From the NCBI GenBank assembly GCA_965227335.1, contig CBDDFV010000001.1, positions 992,001 to 1,056,000 on the forward strand: a stretch of DNA of 64,000 nt, in the 5' to 3' direction. This stretch comes from CBDDFV01 sp965227335 (GTDB lineage Bacteria > Planctomycetota > Phycisphaerae > Phycisphaerales > SM1A02). Made by a program: the position numbers and the translations under genes. The notes under the pieces were generated by a model. The model was not told the DNA's origin, did not search any database, and saw only the letters and a program-made list of their open reading frames with translations. Below, piece after piece: positions 9,108 to 19,194 of this stretch (its first letter is position 1; every line of letters begins with the position of its first letter).

Positions 9108-10004
9108 GTGCACGTCTTGACCAAGATTTTCATTGTGCTGGTGTCGCTTCTGGCGGTGCTGCTGGTCCCGCTCGTCGTGGTGTACGCCCACAACGAGGAC
9201 AGCTACAAGGCTCGGTACGAGCAGGCGACGGCGAACGCTCAGAGCGCTCAGTCGGCGCTGGACTCGGCGAACCGGGCCCACCAGGTTGAACAGTCCCGGC
9301 TGCAGCAGGAAGTGGCGACGCGTGACGCGACGATCACGGGCCTGCGGGCGGAGCGGGACGAGTACGAGGCGGCCGCGATGGAGGCCCAGGCGGCGCTCGC
9401 CGCTGCGGAGTCCGCCCAGACGGATCTCGCCGCGAAGCTCGCCACGCTCGCCACCGGCGTCGAAGCCGGCAACAACGTCGTGCAGAGCCTGCTCGCCGAC
9501 CTGCGTCAGACGCGGGAGTCGGCCCTCCAGAACGAGCGTCGTCTCGTCGAGATGGAAGACCAGCTCCGCGACGTGACCTCGCAGCTCGAAGTCGCCGTGG
9601 CGGCTCGTCGGGCGGCTCAGGAAGAGTTGCAGCGGGTTCGCGAGGAGCGGACGAGCATGGCGAACGAACTCGCCGGCTTCTACGCCCAGTACCCGGGCGC
9701 CCGCGAGCGGATCGCCGCGGGTTCGCGGGGCGCGGTCATCCCGACCCAGGACATCGACGCGACCATTCTGAACGTGTCCCGCAACGCCTCCGAGACCCGG
9801 GCCGAGATCAACGCCGGCGCGCGTGACGGCGTGGTCGAGGGCATGGAGTTCAACATCTCCACCCAGGCGGGATTCATGGGCAAGCTCCGGATCATCGAGG
9901 TCGACATCAATCGCGCCATCGGCGTGGTCGAACTCGAAGGCGCCTCCGGCCTCGGCAATGTCGCGGCCGGCATGCGGGCGTGGGTCACCAAGGGCCAGCC
10001 GTAA
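9108..10004 (+). CDS. Membrane-anchored coiled-coil protein with beta-rich C-terminal domain
   Basis: The 298-residue protein has one N-terminal membrane helix (residues 5-27), a long Ala/Glu/Arg-rich coiled coil (about 30-195), and a globular end with DATILNVSRNASETRAEINAGARDGVVEGMEF-type spacing. That spacing resembles the small beta domains found at the ends of FlgT- or MreC-like envelope proteins. The GTG at 9108 begins MHVLTKIF and has an upstream GAGGAC. A 62-residue membrane protein follows 25 bp later, and mreBCD comes next, so an envelope or shape role is likely but not shown. Confidence 0.7.
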   Translation: MHVLTKIFIVLVSLLAVLLVPLVVVYAHNEDSYKARYEQATANAQSAQSALDSANRAHQVEQSRLQQEVATRDATITGLRAERDEYEAAAMEAQAALAAAESAQTDLAAKLATLATGVEAGNNVVQSLLADLRQTRESALQNERRLVEMEDQLRDVTSQLEVAVAARRAAQEELQRVREERTSMANELAGFYAQYPGARERIAAGSRGAVIPTQDIDATILNVSRNASETRAEINAGARDGVVEGMEFNISTQAGFMGKLRIIEVDINRAIGVVELEGASGLGNVAAGMRAWVTKGQP

Positions 10005-10029
10005 TCCCCGACCGGAAGGAGATCCGACC

Positions 10030-10218
10030 ATGAGTCAGTTCAACGCTCCCGCCCGTCGGTCCGGCGGCGAAGTCAACGTCTACACCGGCCTGCTCGTCGT
10101 GGCCTTCATCGTGCTCGCCGCCGGCGTCGCCCTCGTCGCGATGCGGAACATCGAGCACTCGGGCGCCAACGGCGGCGACGGCGGGCTCTTCACGCTCGTC
10201 GCGAAGACGGGCCGCTGA
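10030..10218 (+). CDS. Small single-pass membrane protein
   Basis: The 62-residue protein has one strongly hydrophobic helix (TGLLVVAFIVLAAGVALVAM, about residues 19-38), flanked by a polar N-terminus and a Gly-rich tail. The ATG at 10030 has an excellent AAGGAGATC ribosome site. It lies 25 bp behind the coiled-coil protein gene and just before a strong terminator, so these two genes form a unit. I recognise no family. Confidence 0.7.
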   Translation: MSQFNAPARRSGGEVNVYTGLLVVAFIVLAAGVALVAMRNIEHSGANGGDGGLFTLVAKTGR

Positions 10219-10246
10219 GCCCCGCCCGGATCTGAATCGAACGACT

Positions 10247-10283
10247 CAACGCACGTCGGCCCGCCGGCGTGCGTTGTTCTTTT
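10247..10283 (+). terminator. Rho-independent terminator
   Basis: A 13-bp stem (outer arms CAACGCACG at 10247-10255 and CGTGCGTTG at 10268-10276, extended inward by TCGG/CCGG) with a 4-nt loop is followed by TTCTTTT. It closes the two-gene unit ahead of mreB. Confidence 0.9.
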
Positions 10284-10476
10284 GCCGATCCGGCGGGCGG
10301 ATTCGTGCGATCGAACCGGGGGCCGCCATGATCGCCCCGCCTGCCCGATCCGCCTGTTTTCTCGCCGGCCGCGCACGATCCGACCGGAAGCCGTATCATT
10401 TGCGGCGGAATCGGCGGTTTGGTCGATGGAATGACAGATTGTCGCCGGCGCGGCGGCCCCCGCGGATTCGAGGACC

Positions 10477-11586
10477 ATGGATCCCGAGCGATCCAGCCAT
10501 CCTCACGGAGCCAGGAGCACGGAGCCGACCTTGGGCATCTTCGACAGCCTGCTGAGCTGGTTCAGCGTCGATATGGGGATTGACCTCGGCACCTGCAACA
10601 CGCTCGTCTGCGTGCGCGGGGAGGGCATCGTGCTCAACGAGCCGTCGGTCGTCGCCGTGAAGCGCGGCACCAACCGGGTTCTCAACAACGGCAACGCCGT
10701 CGGGTGGTCGGCCAAGGAAATGCTGGGCAAGACCCCCGGCTCGATTTCCGCCATCCGACCGCTCAAGGACGGCGTGATCTCCGACTTCGAGATCACCGAG
10801 GCGATGCTGTCCTACTTCATTCGCAAGGTGAACGGACGCTCCCGGGTGTTCGGCCCTCGCGTCGTCATCGCGATTCCCTCCGGCATCACCGCCGTCGAGA
10901 AGCGGGCGGTCCTCGAATCCGCCCAGCGGGCCGGGGCCCGCAAGGTCTACCTCGTCGAGGAGCCCATGGCCGCCGGCATCGGAGCGGGCCTGCCCATCGT
11001 CGAGCCGACCGCGTCGATGATCGTCGACATCGGCGGCGGTACGACCGAGGTCGCCATCATGTCCCTCGCCGACATCGCGACGTGCGAATCCGTTCGCGTC
11101 GCCGGCGACGACATGGACGAAGCGATCATCAATCACATGAAGAAGACGTATAACCTGACCGTCGGCGAGCAGACCGCGGAACGGTTGAAGATCGAGATCG
11201 GCTCCGCCGCGGTCGTCGGCGAACCCAAGACCATTGATGTGCGCGGCCGGGACATGATCTCGGGCCTCCCCAAGAAGACCGCCGTCACCAGCGATGAGAT
11301 CTGCGAAGCGCTGCAGGAGCCCGTCGCCGCGATCATCGAAACTGTGATGCGGACGCTCGAACGGGCGGAGCCGGAGCTCGCGGCGGACCTCGTCGACAAC
11401 GGAATCGTGCTCGCCGGCGGCGGTTCGCTTCTCCGCGGCATCGACGTCGTTCTCGCCAACGCCACCGGGCTGGACGTCCGGATCGCCGACGACCCCCTCA
11501 CCTGCGTCGCCCGCGGCACGAGCATCTACCTCGAGAACCTCGAGGAGTGGAAGGCGACGATGGAGTCGGAACTCGACGACTATTGA
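10477..11586 (+). CDS. mreB: Rod-shape actin homologue MreB
   Basis: MreB polymerises under the inner membrane and guides lateral cell-wall synthesis with MreC and MreD. The sequence has the actin-fold phosphate-1 loop (MGIDLGTCNTLV), phosphate-2 loop (VDIGGGTTEVA) and adenosine motif (VLAGGGSLLRG). The ATG at 10477 gives an 18-residue extension not usual for MreB. A TTG at 10531, preceded by a GGAG-rich stretch, would give LGIFDSLLSWFS, a standard amphipathic MreB N-terminus, so it may be the true start. mreC follows after 46 bp. Confidence 0.95.
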   Translation: MDPERSSHPHGARSTEPTLGIFDSLLSWFSVDMGIDLGTCNTLVCVRGEGIVLNEPSVVAVKRGTNRVLNNGNAVGWSAKEMLGKTPGSISAIRPLKDGVISDFEITEAMLSYFIRKVNGRSRVFGPRVVIAIPSGITAVEKRAVLESAQRAGARKVYLVEEPMAAGIGAGLPIVEPTASMIVDIGGGTTEVAIMSLADIATCESVRVAGDDMDEAIINHMKKTYNLTVGEQTAERLKIEIGSAAVVGEPKTIDVRGRDMISGLPKKTAVTSDEICEALQEPVAAIIETVMRTLERAEPELAADLVDNGIVLAGGGSLLRGIDVVLANATGLDVRIADDPLTCVARGTSIYLENLEEWKATMESELDDY

Positions 11587-11632
11587 GATCGTGGGGCAGG
11601 TGGCGGTCAAGGGTTGGTGATGGTCAAGAGCT

Positions 11633-12541
11633 ATGGTGAAGACGCACACGAGGTCACGATCCGCCTTCGCCGCCGCGCTGTTCCTGTCGTTCGTCACGGC
11701 GTTTCTACCCGCGCAATGGCTGGGTTGGACGAACTGGCTGCATGACCTGGTGATGATTCCGCTGGCGCCGTTCGGGGAGGCGGGGGTGTGGCTTCGTGCG
11801 CAGATGTCGTCGAAGCCGCGTCTGGTGATCGGGGATGACGTGGAGGCGCACGTCCGTCTGCTGGAGCAGGAGGCGGATCACTGGCGGTCCCTTCATGCCG
11901 CGCGGGTGCTGGAGATCGATCAGCTCCGGGCGAAGCTGCGGGCGCTGGAGCAGGTCGGGCGGGACGCCGCGTCGGACCAGGTTCGGGTGCTGACGTCGGA
12001 CATCATCAGTCAGCCGATCGACCGGACATCGGGGATCGTGGAGCTCGATGCGGGGGCGCGGCTGGGCGTCGTGGACGGCGCGGTCGGCGTGGGGGGCGGG
12101 GCCGATCTGCTGGGCCGGGTGACGCGGGTCGCCGCGTTGAAGAGCACGTTTCAGGCGACGACGAACAAGGCCACGGGTCCGATTCAGGCGGTGGTCGCGG
12201 CGGGACGGGTGTCAGGGGGCGGACTCGACGGACGGGACGCGATCCTGGCGACGCCGACGGGCGACGGGAGTTTCGAGGCGGACATCGATCGCACGTTGAA
12301 CGTGGCCGAGGGGGATCTGGTCTACGTGTCGGATCCCGCGTGGCCGCGTTGCGCGCAGGGTCTGGTGCTGGGGGAGGTGGTGTCGAAGCGGACGAAAGAG
12401 GAGCAGCCGTTGCGGGATCGCATCGTGATCCGGCCGCGCCGCGACCTGCTGGAGGTTTCGTTCGTCGTGCTGAAGTGGGATGAGCCGGGCGTGTCGGCCG
12501 AGTCGGGGGTCGGGCGCGGCGGCGGGGGGGGCGGCGGCTGA
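11633..12541 (+). CDS. mreC: Rod shape-determining protein MreC
   Basis: MreC links the MreB filament to the periplasmic wall-synthesis complex. The 302-residue protein has an N-terminal membrane helix (about 10-30), a coiled-coil region (about 72-112) and the beta-barrel part with GIVELDAGARLGVVDGAVGV and LLGRVTRV. The C-terminus ends in a short poly-Gly run. Its TGA overlaps the ATG of mreD (TGATG), showing translational coupling. Confidence 0.9.
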   Translation: MVKTHTRSRSAFAAALFLSFVTAFLPAQWLGWTNWLHDLVMIPLAPFGEAGVWLRAQMSSKPRLVIGDDVEAHVRLLEQEADHWRSLHAARVLEIDQLRAKLRALEQVGRDAASDQVRVLTSDIISQPIDRTSGIVELDAGARLGVVDGAVGVGGGADLLGRVTRVAALKSTFQATTNKATGPIQAVVAAGRVSGGGLDGRDAILATPTGDGSFEADIDRTLNVAEGDLVYVSDPAWPRCAQGLVLGEVVSKRTKEEQPLRDRIVIRPRRDLLEVSFVVLKWDEPGVSAESGVGRGGGGGGG

Positions 12542-13122
12542 TGCGGGCGTTGATCTTCGCCATCGTCGCGTTTCTCTGTCTGGGGCTGGACGTCAGTCTG
12601 TCGGGGGTGCTGGCGCTCGGGTCGGACACGCGGATCACGCCGACGTTTCTCGGCGTGCTCGCGGTGTTCATCGCGTTGTTCGCCTCCCGGAGCGCCGCGC
12701 TCTGGGGGTGCTGGACGATCGGGGTGCTGATGGACCTCGGACTGCCGCTCGGCGATCCGGGGGGCGGGCCGGTGCGACTGATCGGGCCGCACGCGCTCGG
12801 GTTCGTCGCGGCGGGATTCATGCTGCTGCAGTTGCGGACGATGGTGTTCCGCCGTCGCGCACTGACGCTCGCGGTGCTTACGTTCGCGGCGATGGCGATG
12901 GTGTTTCTGGTGGCGATCTCGTTGTACACGGTGCGGGGCTGGCTGCCGGGCGGCGACGAGGTGTGGGCGGGCTTCCAGCCGCTCGACGAACTGCTGCGTC
13001 GTTTCTTCATGGCGTTGTACACGGCGGGGCTCGCGTTTCCGGTCGGCTACCTGCTCGTGCGGACGATTCCCGTGTGGGGTTTCCAGACCAAGACCAACCG
13101 GACCAGCACGTATCGCGGCTGA
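12541..13122 (+). CDS. mreD: Rod shape-determining protein MreD-like
   Basis: The 193-residue protein is almost all hydrophobic, with about five membrane helices, as in MreD. It carries the semi-conserved acidic/polar segment GVLMDLGLPLG between helices. Assignment rests on length, topology and its place directly after mreC, with overlapping stop and start. MreD sequences diverge strongly, so similarity alone is weak. Confidence 0.85.
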   Translation: MRALIFAIVAFLCLGLDVSLSGVLALGSDTRITPTFLGVLAVFIALFASRSAALWGCWTIGVLMDLGLPLGDPGGGPVRLIGPHALGFVAAGFMLLQLRTMVFRRRALTLAVLTFAAMAMVFLVAISLYTVRGWLPGGDEVWAGFQPLDELLRRFFMALYTAGLAFPVGYLLVRTIPVWGFQTKTNRTSTYRG

Positions 13123-13137
13123 CAGGAGAAGGCGCCG

Positions 13138-14364
13138 ATGACCCGGATGATCATCTTCGACGACGGGCGGGGGCAGTTCGGTCCGATGACCGACCTGCGG
13201 GCCGCGTTCGAGATCCGGACCGGCATGGAGACCACCGCCCGACGCATCCATGCGCGGTATCCCAAGACGCTGGCCGGCTACTGGGTTCCCGAGCCGCTGC
13301 ATCCCATCGTCTCCGAACGCGCCAACGCGCCCGTCAACGACATGCCGACCGAAGAGGAGTTGTGGTGCGTGAGCGGCCGACTCGCGCTGCCGCCGGCGAC
13401 GCTCGATCTCGAACTCGGCGAGGTGCTGGTCGAACAGCCGACCGGCGACGTGATCGCCGCGCGGCTGCGTCGGGCGGAAGCAGAGTACTTCCTCACCTCC
13501 GGCCAGATTCCCGAACGCGCCCGCACCCGCACCGTCGAGGAGCGCATGCTCTACCGCTACCCGTGGGACATTCTCGGCTCCCTGCCGGGCGTGCTGGCCC
13601 ATGACCTCGCCATGTGCCGGCTGCTCCACTCGCGGATGGCGGCGGAGGTGGCCGTCGTCATCGGCGAACATCCCGTCCACGTCCACGAGACCGCGACGGT
13701 GTATCCCAACACGACGTTCGACGCGGAGCGCGGCGCCGTGATTGTTCACGGCGAGGCGACCATCCGTCCCGGCGCGATCCTGTGCGGACCGTGTTCGATC
13801 GGCCCCGGCGCGACCGTGCTCGACCGTGCCCTGATCAAGCCGAACACCGTGATCGGTCCGATGTGCAAGATCGCGGGCGAAGTGGGGGGGACGATCTTCC
13901 AGGGGTACGCGAACAAGGCGCACGACGGACATCTCGGCGATTCGTGGGTCGGCAAGTGGGCGAACCTCGGGGCGGGGACGACGAACTCCAACCTGCTGAA
14001 CACGTACGGCGAGGTCGTGATGCGGCTGGAGCCGAACGGCGCCCGCCGCCGCACCGGGATGACGTTTCTCGGCGCGATCATCGGCGACCACGTGAAGACC
14101 GCGATCGGCACCCGGATCATGACGGGGACGGTGCTGGGGACGGGGGCGATGATCGCCTGCTCGGCGCCGCCGCCGACCACGGTGGAGCGGTTCGCGTGGA
14201 TCACCGACGAGGGAACGCGGTCGTTCCGCATCGACAAGTTCATGGAGATCATGAAGACGGTGATGGCGCGACGGAAGCGCGAGCCGTCCGCGGCGTATGT
14301 CCGCGCGATCGACCTCCTCCACGACGCCGCCGCCCCGCGCGGCGCCGCCGCGTCCGATGACTGA
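13138..14364 (+). CDS. GlmU-like UDP-GlcNAc pyrophosphorylase/acetyltransferase, alternative family
   Basis: This probably makes UDP-N-acetylglucosamine for cell-wall precursors. The 408-residue protein starts with MTRMIIFDD, then an RAAFEIRTGMETTARR segment typical of the non-classical GlmU family seen in Bacteroidetes and planctomycetes. The second half (about 195-360) is a left-handed beta-helix with hexapeptide repeats and GTIFQGYANKAHDGHLGDSWVG, followed by a GAGTTNSNLLNTYG motif. It differs from E. coli GlmU in lacking the classical GxG pyrophosphorylase N-terminus. It follows mreD by 15 bp with an AGGAG site. Confidence 0.8.
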   Translation: MTRMIIFDDGRGQFGPMTDLRAAFEIRTGMETTARRIHARYPKTLAGYWVPEPLHPIVSERANAPVNDMPTEEELWCVSGRLALPPATLDLELGEVLVEQPTGDVIAARLRRAEAEYFLTSGQIPERARTRTVEERMLYRYPWDILGSLPGVLAHDLAMCRLLHSRMAAEVAVVIGEHPVHVHETATVYPNTTFDAERGAVIVHGEATIRPGAILCGPCSIGPGATVLDRALIKPNTVIGPMCKIAGEVGGTIFQGYANKAHDGHLGDSWVGKWANLGAGTTNSNLLNTYGEVVMRLEPNGARRRTGMTFLGAIIGDHVKTAIGTRIMTGTVLGTGAMIACSAPPPTTVERFAWITDEGTRSFRIDKFMEIMKTVMARRKREPSAAYVRAIDLLHDAAAPRGAAASDD

Positions 14365-14534
14365 TCCGCCGCCCCCGTGGCCCGGATCAGCGGCGACACG
14401 GCGATGTTCGAGCGGACGGTGAAGGGGCGGCCGGACCGCCTGACTCGCTGAACGGCTCAAAATTGCGTTTCGAACGCGGCGTCGGGCCCGGGGCGCGCAC
14501 CGGCGCCGCCGCGTCACGGGTAGCATGGTCCGCC

Positions 14535-17366
14535 ATGTCCGACGCTTCGTCCACACTCTACCTGATCGACGGTCACGCTCAGTTCTTTCGCGCGTACCAC
14601 GCCATCCGCACCGGCATGACGAGCCCCGTCACGCACGAGCCGACCAACCTGGTCTACGGCTTCTTCGGGATGCTCATCAAGCTCCTGCGTGAGCAGAAGC
14701 CGTCCCACCTCGCGGTCGTGATCGACGTGTCGGGCGACACCGAGTCGTTCCGTTCGCGGATCTATCCCGAGTACAAGATGAACCGCGATCCGGCCCCGGA
14801 GGACTTCCATCCGCAGGTCGAGCGCTGTCTGCAGGTGCTCGACGCCATGCGGATGCCGGTCTACGGCATGGAGGGCGTCGAGGCGGACGACGTCATCGCC
14901 ACGATTGCGCGGCGGATCGTGCAGGAGCGCGACGACGTCCGCGTGCGCATCGTGTCGCGCGACAAGGATCTCACCCAGCTCATCGACGATCGCATCGAAC
15001 TCTACGACCCTTACAAGGATGAGCTCGTCACGCCGGACACGCTGTTCAAGACCGAAGGCGTCGAGCCGAAGCACGTCGTCGATGTCCTGGCGTTGATGGG
15101 CGACAATGTCGACAACGTGCCCGGGGTCGTCGGCATCGGACCGAAGACCGCGGGGAAGCTCATCCTCGAGTACGGCGACCTCGACGCCCTGCTCGAGAAT
15201 ATCGATGAGATCAAGGGCAAGCGCCGCGAGAACATCGAGGCGGCGCGGGAGCAGCTGCCGATCAGCCGCGAACTCGTGATGCTGAAGGACGACTGCGACG
15301 TCGATTTCGATCTCGCGTCCGCCTCGGCGGAGCGGTTCACGCTCGCCGCGCCGGATGTGATCGCGTTGTTCCGGGAGCTTGGCTTCAACCGACCGATCGA
15401 TGAACTCAAGACGCTGGGCGACCGGGGCGGCGGCGGGCGACGGGGGAAGAAGGCGGACGACGGCCAGGCGGGGCTCTTCGATCGGGTGGACGACGAGGAC
15501 GGGCCGCGCGACGGCGCGCCCCCCGGACTGGAGACCGCCGTCACGCTGGTGCGGACGACGGACGAACTCGACGCGGCCGTTGACGCGGTGCGGGCGGCCG
15601 GCGTCTGTGCGATCGACGTCGAGACGAACGGGTTGCGCACGCGTCAGGCGCGGCTGTGCGGCGTGTCGCTCGCGGTCGAGACCGGTCGGGCGTGGTACAT
15701 CCCGGTGCGTTCGCCGAAGCCGGACTCGCATCTCGATCTTGACGCCGTCCGGGCCGCGCTGGGCCCGATCCTGGCGGACGAGTCCATCGGGAAGGTCGGG
15801 CACAACCTGAAGTTCGACATGCTCGTGCTCCGTCACGAGGGGATGCCGCTCGCCGGGATCGCGTTCGACACGATGATCGCGAGCTACGTCATCGACGCGA
15901 CGCGTTCGAGTCATCGGCTGGACGTGCTGGTGCTGGCGGGTCTGGGGTTGACGTCGATTGATCTGGGGACGCTGCTCGGGCGCGGGAAGTCGGCGCGAAC
16001 GTTCGACGAGGTTCCGCTGGACGAGGCGGCGCGGTACGCGGGCGAAGACGTCGACGCCGCGCTTCGTCTGCGCGCCGTGTACGCGCCGATCCTGAAGAAG
16101 GAGAGGCTGGAGACGCTCTTCAACGAACTGGAGACGCCGCTCGTCGACGTGTTGGCGGAGATGGAATGGAACGGGATCATCGTGGATCCGGACGAGCTGG
16201 ATCGGCAGCGGGACGCGCTCGCGGCGCGGATCGACGGGTTGCGCGACGCGATTGCCGACGCCGCGCCGCATCCGTTCAATCCGGATTCGCCGAAGCAGCT
16301 CGCCGGCGCGTTGTTCAACGCCGCCGACGACGAGCCGCCGGGTCTCGGGCTGAAGCCGATCAAGCGGGGCAAGACGGGGCCGTCGACGGATCAGGAAGTG
16401 CTGGAGAAGCTCGACGCCGATCTCACGATCGCCACGCCCCTGCCGTCGCTGGTGCTCGAGTATCGGCAGCTGACGAAGCTGGTGAACACGTATCTGGAGT
16501 CGCTGAAGCATGACATCAACCCGGAGACAAAGCGGATTCACGCGTCGTTCAACCAGACGGTCGCGGCGACGGGGCGGCTGAGTTCATCCGATCCGAACCT
16601 GCAGAATATTCCGATCCGCACGGAGATCGGGCGTGAGATCCGACGCGCGTTCGTGGCGCCGGACGGATGCGTGCTGATCACTGCGGACTACTCGCAGATC
16701 GAACTGCGGATTCTCGCGCACCTGTCCGAGGACCCCGCGTTGATCGAGGCGTTCGAGCGCGGCGAGGACATTCACACCGCGGTCGCAGCGGAGGTGTTCG
16801 GCGTGGCGCCGGCGGACGTCACGTCGACGGAGCGGAACTCCGCGAAGATGGTGAACTTCGGCATCATCTACGGCATCACGCCGTACGGCCTGGCGCGTCG
16901 GCTGGGTCCGGACACGCCGGTGACGGAGGCGGCGGAGATCATCGATCGGTACAAGCTGCGGTTCAGTCGGATCGGTGCGTTCCTGGATGCGTGTGTGGAT
17001 GAAGCGTTTTCGCGGGGGTACGTGGAGACGATGATGGGGCGCCGCCGCGCGATCCCGCAGGTGTACTCGGACAATCGCCAGCAGCGGGCGCTGGGCGAGC
17101 GGACGGCGATCAACACGGTGGTGCAGGGGAGCGCGGCGGACCTGATCAAGGCGGCCATGGTGGATCTGCACGCCGCCGCGCCGGAGGCGTTTCCGGACCT
17201 TCGGATGGTCCTGCAGATTCACGACGAGCTGGTGTTCGAGTGTCCGGAGGGGGAGGCGTCGGGCGCGGCGGCGTTCGTTCGCGAGCGGATGGAGGGGGCG
17301 ATGTCGCTGCGGGTTCCGCTGGTGGCGGAGGCGGCGTGGTCGCGGGAGTGGGTGGACGCGAAGTAG
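14535..17366 (+). CDS. polA: DNA polymerase I
   Basis: PolA fills repair gaps and replaces Okazaki primers. The 943-residue protein has three domains: a 5'-3' nuclease (about 1-310, LIDGHAQFFRAYHA; GVEADDVIATIA), a 3'-5' exonuclease (about 345-530) and the polymerase (about 540-943). The proofreading domain keeps D361 and E363 in DVETNGL, plus NLKFDM and the distal EDVDAALRL, so it looks active. Polymerase carboxylates lie in DYSQIELR (D718) and HDE (D897). The ATG at 14535 gives the expected MSDASSTLYLIDGH start. An upstream in-frame start at 14463 lacks family support. Confidence 0.97.
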   Translation: MSDASSTLYLIDGHAQFFRAYHAIRTGMTSPVTHEPTNLVYGFFGMLIKLLREQKPSHLAVVIDVSGDTESFRSRIYPEYKMNRDPAPEDFHPQVERCLQVLDAMRMPVYGMEGVEADDVIATIARRIVQERDDVRVRIVSRDKDLTQLIDDRIELYDPYKDELVTPDTLFKTEGVEPKHVVDVLALMGDNVDNVPGVVGIGPKTAGKLILEYGDLDALLENIDEIKGKRRENIEAAREQLPISRELVMLKDDCDVDFDLASASAERFTLAAPDVIALFRELGFNRPIDELKTLGDRGGGGRRGKKADDGQAGLFDRVDDEDGPRDGAPPGLETAVTLVRTTDELDAAVDAVRAAGVCAIDVETNGLRTRQARLCGVSLAVETGRAWYIPVRSPKPDSHLDLDAVRAALGPILADESIGKVGHNLKFDMLVLRHEGMPLAGIAFDTMIASYVIDATRSSHRLDVLVLAGLGLTSIDLGTLLGRGKSARTFDEVPLDEAARYAGEDVDAALRLRAVYAPILKKERLETLFNELETPLVDVLAEMEWNGIIVDPDELDRQRDALAARIDGLRDAIADAAPHPFNPDSPKQLAGALFNAADDEPPGLGLKPIKRGKTGPSTDQEVLEKLDADLTIATPLPSLVLEYRQLTKLVNTYLESLKHDINPETKRIHASFNQTVAATGRLSSSDPNLQNIPIRTEIGREIRRAFVAPDGCVLITADYSQIELRILAHLSEDPALIEAFERGEDIHTAVAAEVFGVAPADVTSTERNSAKMVNFGIIYGITPYGLARRLGPDTPVTEAAEIIDRYKLRFSRIGAFLDACVDEAFSRGYVETMMGRRRAIPQVYSDNRQQRALGERTAINTVVQGSAADLIKAAMVDLHAAAPEAFPDLRMVLQIHDELVFECPEGEASGAAAFVRERMEGAMSLRVPLVAEAAWSREWVDAK

Positions 17367-17463
17367 GGGGGGCGCCGGCGGGCCGGACGGTCCCGTAAGG
17401 TCGGGTGATTTCCGGGGTTCGGGCGAGGCGGAGAAAATCGCATCGCGGCCCGGTTCGGCGGTC

Positions 17464-17491
17464 TTGACCGTTTCCGCGGAGGTGCTACAGT
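17464..17491 (+). promoter_or_regulatory. Promoter of the tRNA-Asp gene
   Basis: TTGACC (17464-17469), a 16-bp spacer and TACAGT (17486-17491) end 18 bp before the tRNA 5' end. The position fits transcription starting just upstream of the tRNA. Confidence 0.6.
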
Positions 17492-17509
17492 ACGTGGCCC
17501 TCAAGGATT

Positions 17510-19067
<1,558 letters not shown>

Positions 19068-19120
19068 CGGGCGATGCTCCTTCGGTTGTGGGCCAGTGGC
19101 CGGGGTCGTTCACATTCAGG

Positions 19121-19140
19121 CGGAAACTGGCGGAAACTGG
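19121..19140. repeat. Tandem 10-bp repeat upstream of int1
   Basis: Two exact copies of CGGAAACTGG lie in the 127-bp gap between the integrase start and the primase-helicase stop. They could be integrase or excisionase arm sites or part of the int promoter. Confidence 0.45.
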
Positions 19141-19194
19141 GCCGGTCCTCAAGCGCGGAGCGCCCGGATCGGCCCTGGTGGCCCGCCAAGGCGT

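Noticed and set aside
7439..10031. Long minus-strand frames opposite lnt, the HEAT protein and the coiled-coil protein
   Set aside because: No family motifs and no plausible ribosome sites. The plus-strand genes are well supported.
12322..14556. 744-codon open frame on the minus strand opposite mreC/mreD and the GlmU-like gene
   Set aside because: Its product is rich in Arg, Pro and His with no domain, and it mirrors well-supported genes. It is an artefact of high GC content.
14514..16541. 675-codon open frame antisense to polA
   Set aside because: Low-complexity Arg-rich translation opposite an intact DNA polymerase I.
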